A stretch of DNA of 48,602 nucleotides, from the NCBI GenBank assembly GCA_013140715.1, contig JABFSG010000027.1:1-48602 (forward strand), in the 5' to 3' direction. This document shows, piece by piece, positions 16,690 through 24,011 of the stretch (its first letter is position 1; every line of letters begins with the position of its first letter). Source of the stretch: Nitrospiraceae bacterium (lineage in GTDB: Bacteria; Nitrospirota; Nitrospiria; Nitrospirales; Nitrospiraceae). The notes under the pieces were generated by a model. The model saw only the letters and a program-made list of their open reading frames with translations. It was not told the DNA's origin and searched no databases. The translations under genes were made by a program, and so were the position numbers.

Positions 16690-17277
16690 ATGGACTTACA
16701 AGGGCAACGCGACCTTCTCCTCCTCAGCGAGCTCGAACGAGATGGTGGAGCCACTCAGCGCACCCTTGCGATCAAACTCGGCGTCGCACTCGGGCTGACC
16801 AATCTCTACCTCAAGCGTCTAGCCCATAAGGGTTTTATCAAGATAACCACCATCCCTCGTAGTCGAATTAAGTACCTCCTGACGCCGCAGGGTTTCGCAG
16901 AAAAATCACGTTTGACCTATCTCTACATGCAGTACTCCCTCTCGTATTATCGAGACATGCGTGTTCGGCTAAAAGAGATGATGTCGGCGTTCGATGCCTC
17001 TCATGGCCAGCGGATTGTGATCTATGGGACGACCGAATTAGCAGAACTAGCCTACCTATCGCTTCGAGAAATGAATATCGACTGTGTAGGATTTATCGAT
17101 GGGGATTCGCGTGAGTCGTTTCTTTCTTGCCCGGTTTCTTCGCCCGAGCAGCTGAATCGATGGCACTTTGATCGGGTATTGATAGCGGATATCGAGCATG
17201 CCGCTGCCTGTGAAGAGCAGTTGGTGCAGTCGGGAGTGCCGCGGGAAAAAATGTTGAGGCTCAGCCTACCCGAATAA
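16690..17277 (+). CDS. EPS-associated MarR-type transcriptional regulator
   Basis: A 195-residue protein with two parts. Residues ~1-80 form a winged helix-turn-helix (LSELERDGGATQRTLAIKLG, then a wing IKITTIPRSRIKYLLTPQG). Residues ~100-195 look like a Rossmann-type fold (QRIVIYGTTELAELAYLSL, DCVGFIDGD, FDRVLIADIE) as in nucleotide- or CoA-binding regulatory domains. This arrangement is known from MarR-EPS regulators at the head of polysaccharide operons. It probably senses a small ligand and controls the operon, perhaps through the palindrome upstream. A 188-bp gap with a hairpin and repeat A7 follows. Confidence 0.8.
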   Translation: MDLQGQRDLLLLSELERDGGATQRTLAIKLGVALGLTNLYLKRLAHKGFIKITTIPRSRIKYLLTPQGFAEKSRLTYLYMQYSLSYYRDMRVRLKEMMSAFDASHGQRIVIYGTTELAELAYLSLREMNIDCVGFIDGDSRESFLSCPVSSPEQLNRWHFDRVLIADIEHAAACEEQLVQSGVPREKMLRLSLPE

Positions 17278-17344
17278 GGCAAGCCGCTTCCGCGCGTGGC
17301 AGACATAGTGTGTGGTGCCGCAGTCCGGATCTGTAAGTGAAAGG

Positions 17345-17360
17345 GCGGAGCTGTCTCCGC
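17345..17360 (+). other. Small GC-rich hairpin, possible terminator or antiterminator target
   Basis: GCGGAG-CTGT-CTCCGC: a 6-bp perfect stem with a 4-nt loop, 70 nt after the MarR-type gene stop. There is no clean T run after it, so it is not a standard intrinsic terminator. A role as an RNA target for the downstream NusG-like protein is only a guess. Confidence 0.3.
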
Positions 17361-17362
17361 AG

Positions 17363-17456
17363 CTGGTTTGTTTGGGCGAAGAGGTTTGTTTGGTTTATCT
17401 GGTTGGAAGAACCGCTAACCAAATAAACGAGATTGACCAAACAAACCAAACAAACC
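17363..17456. repeat. Family A hairpin repeat A7 (9-nt period)
   Basis: Left words: TTTGTTTGG, GCGAAGAGG, TTTGTTTGG, TTTATCTGG. Right words: CCAAATAAA, CGAGATTGA, CCAAACAAA, CCAAACAAA. It ends 9 nt before the next start codon. Confidence 0.85.
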
Positions 17457-17465
17457 GTTTCTGTT

Positions 17466-17840
17466 ATGAAGATTACTCGTTTTGAAGATCTAGACTGTTG
17501 GAAAGAAGCAAGGCAACTAACACAGCTGGTTTATGATGCGATCCATCAGAATTCCAGATGGCAAAAGGATATTCGGCTTTGTAGCCAAATCCAGAGCGCA
17601 GCGGGATCTGTGATGGCAAACATAGCTGAAGGATTTGTTCGTCGCTCGAGCAAGGAGTTTACACAGTTCTTGTTCATCGCTATGTCTTCCACAGCTGAGG
17701 TGCAGAGTCACATGTACATTGCAGTGGATCAGGGCTATGTGACCAAAGACACATTTGAGTCAATCTACGAGCAAGCCAACAAGACAGCGAGAATAACGTC
17801 CGGTCTCATTAAATACCTCCGCACCAAACAAACCAAATGA
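17466..17840 (+). CDS. Four-helix-bundle protein (S23/IVP family)
   Basis: A 124-residue, all-helical protein. The motifs ITRFEDLDCWKEARQL at the start, QIQSAAGSVMANIAEGF in the middle and FLFIAMSSTAEVQSHM are characteristic of the four-helix-bundle family first described from intervening sequences of 23S rRNA genes and related to Avd of diversity-generating retroelements. No reverse transcriptase or template repeat is near. Function is unknown. ATG 17466 is chosen because upstream in-frame codons are in repeat A7. Its last codons (RTKQTK) are in repeat A8, and its stop overlaps the next start (ATGA). Confidence 0.75.
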   Translation: MKITRFEDLDCWKEARQLTQLVYDAIHQNSRWQKDIRLCSQIQSAAGSVMANIAEGFVRRSSKEFTQFLFIAMSSTAEVQSHMYIAVDQGYVTKDTFESIYEQANKTARITSGLIKYLRTKQTK

Positions 17841-17851
17841 ACCAAACAAAC
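17823..17851. repeat. Family A repeat A8, AC arm only
   Basis: AC words CCAAACAAA, CCAAATGAA, CCAAACAAA across the stop of the four-helix gene and the start of the NusG-like gene. The ATGA overlap is inside the repeat, so the repeat encodes both the C-terminus KQTK and the N-terminus MNQTN. Confidence 0.75.
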
Positions 17852-18340
17852 GATCTTCACTGGTACGCCCTGCGAACCAAGTCGCGGCACGAAAAGATCG
17901 TGCGCGACCAGCTCGTGAATCAAGGCATTGAGCCTCTATTGCCGACAGTCAAGCGTCTGAGCCAATGGAAGGATCGGAAGAAAGAAATTGAAGTTCCGCT
18001 CTTCTCAGGATACTGCTTTGTCCGGTTTGCGCCGGACCACAAGCTGCCGGTGTTGAAGACGATCGGAGTGGTGGACATCGTCGGTAGCGGCCATAGACCG
18101 GAGGCGATCTCGGATCAGGAAATTGCGGCGATCAAGACCCTCATGACCACGGTGCTGCCTTATGATCCGCATCCCTATCTGCATGAAGGCATGCAGGTGG
18201 AAGTGATCCGAGGTCCGCTGCAAGGAGTGCAGGGGATTCTCTTGCGCAAAGAGAAGCGGCATCGCTTGCTGTTGGGAGTCCGGCTCATTCAGCAGGCTGC
18301 GGCCGTCGAAATCGATGTGAATGACGTAGTGCCGGCATAG
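17837..18340 (+). CDS. NusG/RfaH-like transcription antitermination protein
   Basis: A 167-residue NusG paralogue. Residues ~8-110 form the NGN domain (WYALRTKSRHEKIVRDQL, PLFSGYCFVRF, VVDIVGSGHRPEAISDQE). Residues ~120-167 form a KOW domain (GMQVEVIRGPLQGVQGILL). Specialised NusG proteins at the head of polysaccharide operons (RfaH, UpxY, LoaP) help RNA polymerase read through long gene clusters. The position just before a long O-antigen cluster fits. No ops-like GGCGGTAG sequence is seen. The start ATG lies in repeat A8. A diverged copy of its last 66 bases lies at 19474. Confidence 0.85.
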   Translation: MNQTNDLHWYALRTKSRHEKIVRDQLVNQGIEPLLPTVKRLSQWKDRKKEIEVPLFSGYCFVRFAPDHKLPVLKTIGVVDIVGSGHRPEAISDQEIAAIKTLMTTVLPYDPHPYLHEGMQVEVIRGPLQGVQGILLRKEKRHRLLLGVRLIQQAAAVEIDVNDVVPA

Positions 18341-18363
18341 CCGGAAGAACCGCAGAGTTAATC

Positions 18364-18437
18364 CGTTTATTTTGTATATTTAGTTTGTTTGGTTGAATTT
18401 TTACCAGATAGACAAAAAAGTCCAGACAGACCAGATG
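18364..18437. repeat. Family A hairpin repeat A9 (9-nt period)
   Basis: Left words: TTTATTTTG, TATATTTAG, TTTGTTTGG. Right words: CCAGATAGA, CAAAAAAGT, CCAGACAGA. It lies 24 nt after the NusG-like stop, before the MNT/HEPN pair. Confidence 0.75.
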
Positions 18438-18517
18438 CAAGGCGAGAATCTCACACGAGCGATCCTGGTGACTATTGAAATATGTTCAGGGGGCGTTCGA
18501 ACTCCCCTGCTATTATC

Positions 18518-18814
18518 ATGACCAGGCAAGAGCTGATCAACCGATCCGAGGCCTATATTCGCCGGCTGCTCAAAGAGCACATTCCATCGCAGGTCAGAGT
18601 CTATCTGTATGGATCCCGGGCCCGCCGCGATCACCGCTGGAACTCTGACTATGATATATGGATCGATGCTGACATTTCTCGGCAAGTGATTGCCGAAATG
18701 ACTGACAAGTTAGGCGAATCTTTTGTGCCCTTTCGAGTGGATATTGTCACGACGCCTCAATTTGAGGGGCGTTTTGCTGAACGAGTGAAGGGGGAGGCAA
18801 TCCCATGGATGTAA
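18518..18814 (+). CDS. MNT-domain nucleotidyltransferase, antitoxin of an MNT/HEPN pair
   Basis: A 98-residue minimal nucleotidyltransferase. The GS motif (YGSRARR) is at residues 32-33, the Asp pair in SDYDIW is at 44 and 46, and a third Asp (RVDIV) is near residue 75, so the active site looks complete. In studied MntA-HepT systems the MNT protein AMPylates the HEPN toxin and silences it. ATG 18518 is the family-like start; an upstream in-frame ATG at 18482 gives an unlikely leader. It overlaps the HEPN gene by 10 nt. Confidence 0.8.
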   Translation: MTRQELINRSEAYIRRLLKEHIPSQVRVYLYGSRARRDHRWNSDYDIWIDADISRQVIAEMTDKLGESFVPFRVDIVTTPQFEGRFAERVKGEAIPWM

Positions 18815-19224
18815 GAATCAAAACATTTCAAGAGGCAACGGAAACCTTCACCTATCTTGCACGGCTTGACTTGGCAGGACTCAAGAAAAAACTTGGGGAT
18901 GAACGACTCGTGGATGGCATGCAAAATGGCCGCGCGCAAAAGTTCGAGTACACCACTGAGCTGTGCTGGAAGGCGATCAAGTCCCTTCTCAAAGAAAAAG
19001 AGGGGGTGGATGAAGCGGCCCCCAAAAAGATTATCAAAGCCTACTACCTTGGGGGGTATACCACGGAGGATGACTACTTGCGGCTACTTGAAGCAGTGGA
19101 GGACCGAAATCGTCTCAGTCATATTTACGATGCAGCAACGTTCAACAGCATACTTGCGCGCCTTCCCGATTATGCCGCGCTTTTTGAGCGGGTCAGCGCG
19201 CAATTAATCAAAGGCGCCGAATAA
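18805..19224 (+). CDS. HEPN-family toxin (HI0074-like nucleotidyltransferase-binding protein)
   Basis: A 139-residue helical protein of the HI0074/TIGR01987 type. It has KFEYTTELCWKAIKSLL and LEAVEDRNRLSHIYD, the latter holding the HEPN R-x4-H motif (Arg101-His106). Such proteins are RNases or tRNA-targeting toxins kept in check by the MNT partner. The pair sits as a cassette between repeats A9 and D2/A10, inside an otherwise polysaccharide operon, which points to insertion as a unit. It may stabilise the cluster or act in phage defence. Confidence 0.8.
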   Translation: MDVRIKTFQEATETFTYLARLDLAGLKKKLGDERLVDGMQNGRAQKFEYTTELCWKAIKSLLKEKEGVDEAAPKKIIKAYYLGGYTTEDDYLRLLEAVEDRNRLSHIYDAATFNSILARLPDYAALFERVSAQLIKGAE

Positions 19225-19302
19225 GTTGTGGGATCGCCATCGCCATTGGTGTCCAAAACCTCAGCAAATGCCACCAGGTCTGCTCTTGGCCTATCATAAC
19301 TG

Positions 19303-19380
19303 CTCAGGTTGATAGGTTGAAGGGGTTCAGGCTGAAGTGTTCCGAACTTTGACCTTCGGCTTTCAGTCTGAACACCTAAG
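19303..19380. repeat. Family D hairpin repeat D2
   Basis: Ends CTCAGGT and ACCTAAG pair with one mismatch; inner parts GGTTGAAG and CTTTCAG also pair roughly. The right end CTGAACACCTAAGTA closely matches the right end of the copy at 46565 (CTGAACACCTGAGTA). Confidence 0.7.
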
Positions 19381-19396
19381 TAGTAATGAAGAAGAA

Positions 19397-19470
19397 CCAG
19401 ACAGACCAGATAGATCAAATAGACCAGACGCACAAAGCAAACGAAATAAACCAGACAAACCAGATGGACC
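19397..19470. repeat. Family A repeat A10, AC arm only (eight 9-nt words)
   Basis: Eight words in exact register: CCAGACAGA, CCAGATAGA, TCAAATAGA, CCAGACGCA, CAAAGCAAA, CGAAATAAA, CCAGACAAA, CCAGATGGA. No GT arm is adjacent; the nearest GT arm is in A9, about 1 kb upstream. It directly abuts the NusG-like 3' remnant. Confidence 0.8.
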
Positions 19471-19473
19471 AAG

Positions 19474-19545
19474 CTGGGAGTTCGACTCATTCAGCAGGCT
19501 GCGGCTGTGGAGATCGATGTCAGGGATGTTGTCCCGATCTCATGA
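19474..19545 (+). pseudogene. 3' remnant of a second NusG-like gene
   Basis: These 72 bases read LGVRLIQQAAAVEIDVRDVV, then PIS and a stop. This is the KOW-domain end of the NusG-like protein at 17837, which ends LGVRLIQQAAAVEIDVNDVV, then PA. The two DNA copies are clearly homologous but differ at roughly a fifth to a quarter of positions, so this is an old or imported paralogue, not a fresh duplication. It lies just upstream of legB. I infer that legB once followed its own NusG-like gene, now lost except for this end. Confidence 0.85.
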
Positions 19546-19605
19546 CATTCCCGACGTGTTTACAACTCCGGTTCTGGTCGTAAAGGAGAGGGTACTCAGT
19601 CGATC

Positions 19606-20601
19606 ATGAAACTTCTTATTACCGGAGCTGATGGGTTCATCGGTTCGCACCTCACTGAATTGTCTGTGCGGGCCGGATGTGATGTTCGCGCCTTCGTGCT
19701 CTACAACTCGTTTAATTCCTGGGGATGGCTGGACAGTTGCGGCGAGGATGTGAAGGGAAAATTTGAAGTCTTTGCCGGGGACATCCGCGATCCCAACGGT
19801 GTGCGTACAGCGATGAAAGGTTGCGATGCCGTGATGCATCTGGCAGCCCTGATTGCCATTCCGTACTCGTATCATTCCCCGGACACCTACATTGAAACCA
19901 ATATCAAGGGCACGCTCAATGTCGTCCAGGCGGCCAGAGATCTGGGGGTAGCCAAGGTTGTGCATACCTCTACCAGCGAAGTGTATGGCACTGCGCGGTT
20001 TGTGCCGATCACCGAAGACCATCCGCTCCAAGGCCAATCTCCCTATTCAGCGAGTAAGATCGGTGCAGATCAAATTGCGATGTCTTTTTACTCCTCATTT
20101 GGAACTCCGGTGACAGTCTTGCGTCCGTTTAATACATACGGCCCGCGTCAGTCAGCTCGGGCGGTGATCCCCACCATCATTGCTCAAATTGCCACAGGCA
20201 AACGGCAGATCAAGTTGGGTGCAGTTCATCCCACGCGAGATTTCAGCTATGTGGCGGATACAGTGACCGGCTTCATGGCGGCGCTGCAGTCTGATAAGGG
20301 GATTGGTCAGGTCATCAATCTCGGCAGCAATTTTGAGATTTCGATCGGCGATACCGCCAGGACCATTGCAGAGGTTATGGGAGTACAGATCGAGATCATC
20401 ACAGACGAGCAGCGACTTCGTCCGGAAAAGAGTGAAGTAGAACGGCTGTGGGCTGCCAACGACAAAGCACGCAAGCTACTTGGCTGGGAGCCACGGTATA
20501 GCGGCATCGAAGGGTTCCGGCGCGGTCTGGTCGAAACCGTCACATGGTTTAACAATCCCGCACGGTTGGGGTTGTATAAGTCTGACATCTACAATCTGTG
20601 A
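19606..20601 (+). CDS. legB: NAD-dependent sugar-nucleotide 4,6-dehydratase (LegB type)
   Basis: A 331-residue extended SDR. The NAD motif TGADGFIGSH is at residues 6-15. STSEVYG and the catalytic YSASK (Tyr147-Lys151) follow, as does RPFNTYGPRQSARAVIPT. LegB makes the 4-keto-6-deoxy intermediate from GDP-GlcNAc in the Campylobacter legionaminate route. The order legB-legC-legI-legG and a PtmE-like enzyme nearby support this over a plain 4-epimerase. AAGGAG lies 17 nt before the ATG, rather far. GTGA overlap with the next gene. Confidence 0.85.
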   Translation: MKLLITGADGFIGSHLTELSVRAGCDVRAFVLYNSFNSWGWLDSCGEDVKGKFEVFAGDIRDPNGVRTAMKGCDAVMHLAALIAIPYSYHSPDTYIETNIKGTLNVVQAARDLGVAKVVHTSTSEVYGTARFVPITEDHPLQGQSPYSASKIGADQIAMSFYSSFGTPVTVLRPFNTYGPRQSARAVIPTIIAQIATGKRQIKLGAVHPTRDFSYVADTVTGFMAALQSDKGIGQVINLGSNFEISIGDTARTIAEVMGVQIEIITDEQRLRPEKSEVERLWAANDKARKLLGWEPRYSGIEGFRRGLVETVTWFNNPARLGLYKSDIYNL

Positions 20602-21794
20602 ATCCTGCAATTGCCCAATCCACCCTCACCGAGCAGATCTGTGCTGCCATTCGATCGGTAGTCGGCTCCGGCCCGGTGCCTCTGCATGAACCCAGATTTG
20701 CCGGTAACGAATGGGTCTATCTAAAGGAGTGTCTCGACTCGAGCTACGTCTCCTCCGTAGGGAAATTCGTCGATCGTTTCGAGGCGGATCTTGCCGCGTT
20801 CACCGGCGCCAAGCATGTGGTCGCGGTTGTGAACGGTACGGCAGCCCTACAGGTCGCCTTAGGACTGGCCGGCGTACAACGGCAAGACGAAGTGCTCATT
20901 CCTGCGTTGACATTTGTGGCCACGGCTAATGCGGTCGTCTATTGCGGGGCCATTCCGCATTTTGTGGATAGCGAAGAGCGCACGTTGGGATTGGATCCGC
21001 ACGTCTTACGGGATTATCTACGGAGCAGTACAGACATACGTGGCGGGCAATGCATCAATCGTCAAAGTGGTCGTGTGATCCGGGCGTTGGTTCCCATGCA
21101 CACATTTGGCCATCCCGTGGATATAGAGGGAGTGCTTGGAGTGGCCCGAGATTTTCATCTGAACCTGGTTGAAGATGCGGCTGAATCTCTAGGCAGTACC
21201 ATCCAGGGTCGCCATACAGGAACGTTCGGCTTGATGGGCACGCTGAGCTTTAACGGCAACAAGACGATCACCACCGGCGGTGGGGGTGCCCTATTGACCG
21301 GCAATTCAGAACTCGCCAGACATGCGAAGCACCTCACGACCACCGCCAAGGTGCCGCACCGCTGGGAGTATGTGCACGATGAGATCGGGTACAACTACCG
21401 CCTGCCGAATATCAATGCTGCGCTCGGGTGCGCCCAACTTGAACAACTGTCCGGCCTTCTCGAAGCGAAGAGGAGAATTTTCGGATCGTATCAGACGGCA
21501 TTTGCCCGCGTGCCGCACGTGCATATGGTTGAAGAACCGTACGGTTGCCGCAGCAACTACTGGTTGCAGACACTATTGCTGGATGAGTCCGTTGAGGGGC
21601 AACGCGATGCCGTTCTGACTGCGACGAACGATCAAGGGTTAATGACTCGTCCGGCCTGGACCCTGCTGCATCGATTGACGGCCTATCGGACATGTCCGAA
21701 GATGGCCTTGCCGGTGGCCGAATCGCTGGAACGGCGGCTGATCAATTTGCCCAGCAGCGCTCACCTCGGTGCCGAACAGAGCAGGCCATCGTGA
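20598..21794 (+). CDS. legC: PLP-dependent sugar aminotransferase (LegC type)
   Basis: A 398-residue DegT/DnrJ/EryC1-family enzyme. The PLP lysine lies in SFNGNKTITTGGGG (about Lys222); EDAAESLGST carries the PLP-ring Asp. LegC converts the 4-keto sugar from LegB into the 4-amino sugar. The C-terminal RPAWTLLHRLTAYRTCPKM segment is typical of the family. GTG start overlaps the legB stop; its own stop overlaps the start of the next gene (GTGA), so all four genes are tightly coupled. Confidence 0.88.
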   Translation: MNPAIAQSTLTEQICAAIRSVVGSGPVPLHEPRFAGNEWVYLKECLDSSYVSSVGKFVDRFEADLAAFTGAKHVVAVVNGTAALQVALGLAGVQRQDEVLIPALTFVATANAVVYCGAIPHFVDSEERTLGLDPHVLRDYLRSSTDIRGGQCINRQSGRVIRALVPMHTFGHPVDIEGVLGVARDFHLNLVEDAAESLGSTIQGRHTGTFGLMGTLSFNGNKTITTGGGGALLTGNSELARHAKHLTTTAKVPHRWEYVHDEIGYNYRLPNINAALGCAQLEQLSGLLEAKRRIFGSYQTAFARVPHVHMVEEPYGCRSNYWLQTLLLDESVEGQRDAVLTATNDQGLMTRPAWTLLHRLTAYRTCPKMALPVAESLERRLINLPSSAHLGAEQSRPS

Positions 21795-22792
21795 GGACGC
21801 TGATTATCGCGGAAGCCGGCGTGAACCATAATGGCGATCTGACCCTGGCACGTCAATTAATCGATGCTGCCGCCGAAGCCGGCGCCGACCTCGTGAAGTT
21901 CCAGACGTTCAACGCGGACCGCCTTGTGACGACCAGTGCGAACAAGGCGGAATATCAGGCGCAGGCGACCGATCCGGTCGAAACGCAACATGCCATGCTC
22001 AGGCGGTTGGAATTGAGCCGTGATATGCATGAATCGCTGATTGCACATTGCAAGAACCGCGGGATCAAATTTTTTTCGACTGGCTTTGACCCGGAGAGCA
22101 TCGATCTGCTGGCTGGGCTTGGGGTGGATTGTTTTAAAGTTCCCTCCGGCGAAATTACCAATCTGCCGTATTTGCGTCATGTCGGCCGCTACGGCAAGCC
22201 GGTGATTCTCTCCACCGGCATGGCCACCCTGGCCGAGATTGAGGCAGCGCTTGCGGTGCTCGAACAAGCCGGTGTCTCGCGCGATCGTGTCACCGTGCTC
22301 CATTGCCACACCGAATATCCCACGGCCATGGTCGATGTGAATTTGCGCGCCATGCGCACCATCAGCGAGACATTCCACGTGGCTGTCGGTTACTCCGATC
22401 ACACGCTAGGGATTGAAGTGCCCATTGCCGCAGTGGCTCTCGGGGCCACGGTGATCGAGAAGCACTTTACCCTTGACCGTACGTTGCCGGGACCGGATCA
22501 CAAGGCCAGCCTTGAGCCCCATGAGCTCAAAGCCATGGTTGCGGCCATTCGCAATATCGAGCAAGCCTTGGGTGATGGCATCAAGCGCGTAAGCCCAAGT
22601 GAAGTGAAAAACAAGGCGATGGCTCGCAAGTCGCTGGTTGCAGCGTGCGACATCCGCACCGGCGAGATCTTCAGTGACGCCAATCTCACGGTGAAACGTC
22701 CCGGCACCGGCCTGTCGCCCATGCGCTGGGATGATGTTGTGGGTCGCAAGGCCCCGCACGACTTTGCACCGGATGAGTTGATTGAATTATGA
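21791..22792 (+). CDS. legI: N-acetylneuraminate/legionaminate synthase (NeuB/LegI)
   Basis: A 333-residue enzyme that condenses a 6-carbon sugar with phosphoenolpyruvate to make a nonulosonic acid. The N-terminus LIIAEAGVNHNGDLTLARQL and VKFQTF are diagnostic. LHCHTEYPT, GYSDHTLGIE and EKHFTLDR (metal and PEP-binding residues) follow. A C-terminal SAF/antifreeze-like domain (SLVAACDIRTGE, RPGTGLSP) closes the active site of the dimer. I chose GTG 21791, which overlaps the legC stop by 4 nt and gives the normal N-terminus. Context favours legionaminic over neuraminic acid. Confidence 0.92.
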   Translation: MRTLIIAEAGVNHNGDLTLARQLIDAAAEAGADLVKFQTFNADRLVTTSANKAEYQAQATDPVETQHAMLRRLELSRDMHESLIAHCKNRGIKFFSTGFDPESIDLLAGLGVDCFKVPSGEITNLPYLRHVGRYGKPVILSTGMATLAEIEAALAVLEQAGVSRDRVTVLHCHTEYPTAMVDVNLRAMRTISETFHVAVGYSDHTLGIEVPIAAVALGATVIEKHFTLDRTLPGPDHKASLEPHELKAMVAAIRNIEQALGDGIKRVSPSEVKNKAMARKSLVAACDIRTGEIFSDANLTVKRPGTGLSPMRWDDVVGRKAPHDFAPDELIEL

Positions 22793-23949
22793 GCCGTAAA
22801 ATTTGTGTGGTCACTGGCACCCGTGCCGAATATGGGCTCCTGCGTTGGGTCATGGAGGGTATTCGTGAGACGCCCGGTCTTGAACTTCAAGTGATTGCGA
22901 CCGGCATGCATCTCTCGCCGAAATTCGGTTTGACCTATCGTGAGATCGAACAGGATGGCTTCACTGTCGATCGCAAAGTCGAGATGCTGCTCAGTTCCGA
23001 TACCCCGGCAGGCCTGGCCAAGTCCATGGGATTGGGGATGATCGGGTGTGGCGAGGTCTTGCAGGAACTTCGACCCGATGTGATGCTCGTCCTGGGGGAC
23101 CGATTCGAGATGTTTTCTGCTGTTGCCGCGGCTATGGTTGCGCGCATTCCAGTCGCGCATTTGCATGGCGGTGAGTCTACGGAAGGTGTGTTCGACGAAT
23201 CGATTCGCCACTCGATCACGAAGATGTCGCACTTGCACTTTGTGGCGACGGAAGACTATCGGAAACGAGTGATTCAGCTTGGAGAGCAGCCGGATCGAGT
23301 GTTCCTGGTCGGAGGATTGGGTATCGATAGTATGAAGAAATTGACGCTCCTCGATCGCTTGGATTTAGAAGCGGCCCTGAAGTTTAAATTGGGCCGGCGG
23401 AATCTCCTCATCACATTTCATCCGGTCACGCTGGAAAGCGCCCCACCCTCCCTGCAGATGGCAGAATTGTTTGCAGCACTAGAGACGCTGGAAGATACAC
23501 ATCTGATTTTCACCATGCCCAATGCCGACACTGGCGGTCATGCGTTGTTTGGCATGATTGAACAGTACGTGGCGACTCACGCCAACGCCCGGGCCTTCAC
23601 GTCATTGGGTCAGTTGCGGTACCTCTCATGTATCCGTCACGTCGATGGAGTGATCGGTAACTCTTCCAGTGGCCTCACTGAAGTGCCGAGTTTTCGTAAA
23701 GGCACGGTGAATATCGGCGACCGCCAGCGTGGTCGCCTTAAATCTAAGAGTGTCATCGATTGCAGTCCGGACCGGCATGCCATTGCCCTGGCACTCAAGC
23801 ATCTGTACTCGCCGGATTTTCAGTCGACGCTGGAAACTGTTTGTAACCCCTATGGCGAAGGGGGAGCCAGTGAGAAGGTTGTTCAAGTGATCCAGGACTA
23901 TCCGCTCGAAGGGATCTTAAAAAAGACATTTCATGATTGTGTCTTCTAG
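22789..23949 (+). CDS. legG: Hydrolysing NDP-N-acetylglucosamine-type 2-epimerase (NeuC/LegG)
   Basis: A 386-residue GT-B-fold epimerase. KICVVTGTRAEYGLLRWVM is the NeuC/LegG start; LGDRFEMFSAVAAAMV, HLHGGES and GNSSSGLTEVPSF are catalytic and nucleotide-binding motifs. LegG removes the nucleotide and epimerises C2 to give the 6-carbon precursor for LegI. ATG overlaps the previous stop (ATGA). A 62-nt gap follows before the CBS-nucleotidyltransferase. Confidence 0.9.
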   Translation: MSRKICVVTGTRAEYGLLRWVMEGIRETPGLELQVIATGMHLSPKFGLTYREIEQDGFTVDRKVEMLLSSDTPAGLAKSMGLGMIGCGEVLQELRPDVMLVLGDRFEMFSAVAAAMVARIPVAHLHGGESTEGVFDESIRHSITKMSHLHFVATEDYRKRVIQLGEQPDRVFLVGGLGIDSMKKLTLLDRLDLEAALKFKLGRRNLLITFHPVTLESAPPSLQMAELFAALETLEDTHLIFTMPNADTGGHALFGMIEQYVATHANARAFTSLGQLRYLSCIRHVDGVIGNSSSGLTEVPSFRKGTVNIGDRQRGRLKSKSVIDCSPDRHAIALALKHLYSPDFQSTLETVCNPYGEGGASEKVVQVIQDYPLEGILKKTFHDCVF

Positions 23950-24011
23950 GCAGGACCCCCGTTCTTGTCGACAATGATTACACAAGACCGATAAAAGGAA
24001 TCCACAGACCA

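Noticed and set aside
17466-17840. Four-helix protein as Avd of a diversity-generating retroelement
   Set aside because: No reverse transcriptase, template repeat or variable-repeat target is visible in the window.
17278-17840. ops/JUMPstart element for the RfaH-like protein
   Set aside because: No GGCGGTAG-type core is found upstream of the cluster.
3901-19470. Family A arrays as a CRISPR array
   Set aside because: Words of 9 nt in direct contact, no spacers of 25-45 nt, strong inverted symmetry, and no cas genes.
3901-19470. Constant order GT arm then AC arm relative to genes as an orientation signal
   Set aside because: The reverse complement of such a hairpin also reads GT arm first, so the order carries no strand information.
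19170-19490. Minus-strand open frame rich in Leu, Val, Phe, Tyr that looks like a membrane protein
   Set aside because: It is the GT-rich complement of the 9-nt word array A10. The hydrophobic look comes from TTT/GTT/CTG words, not from a real gene.
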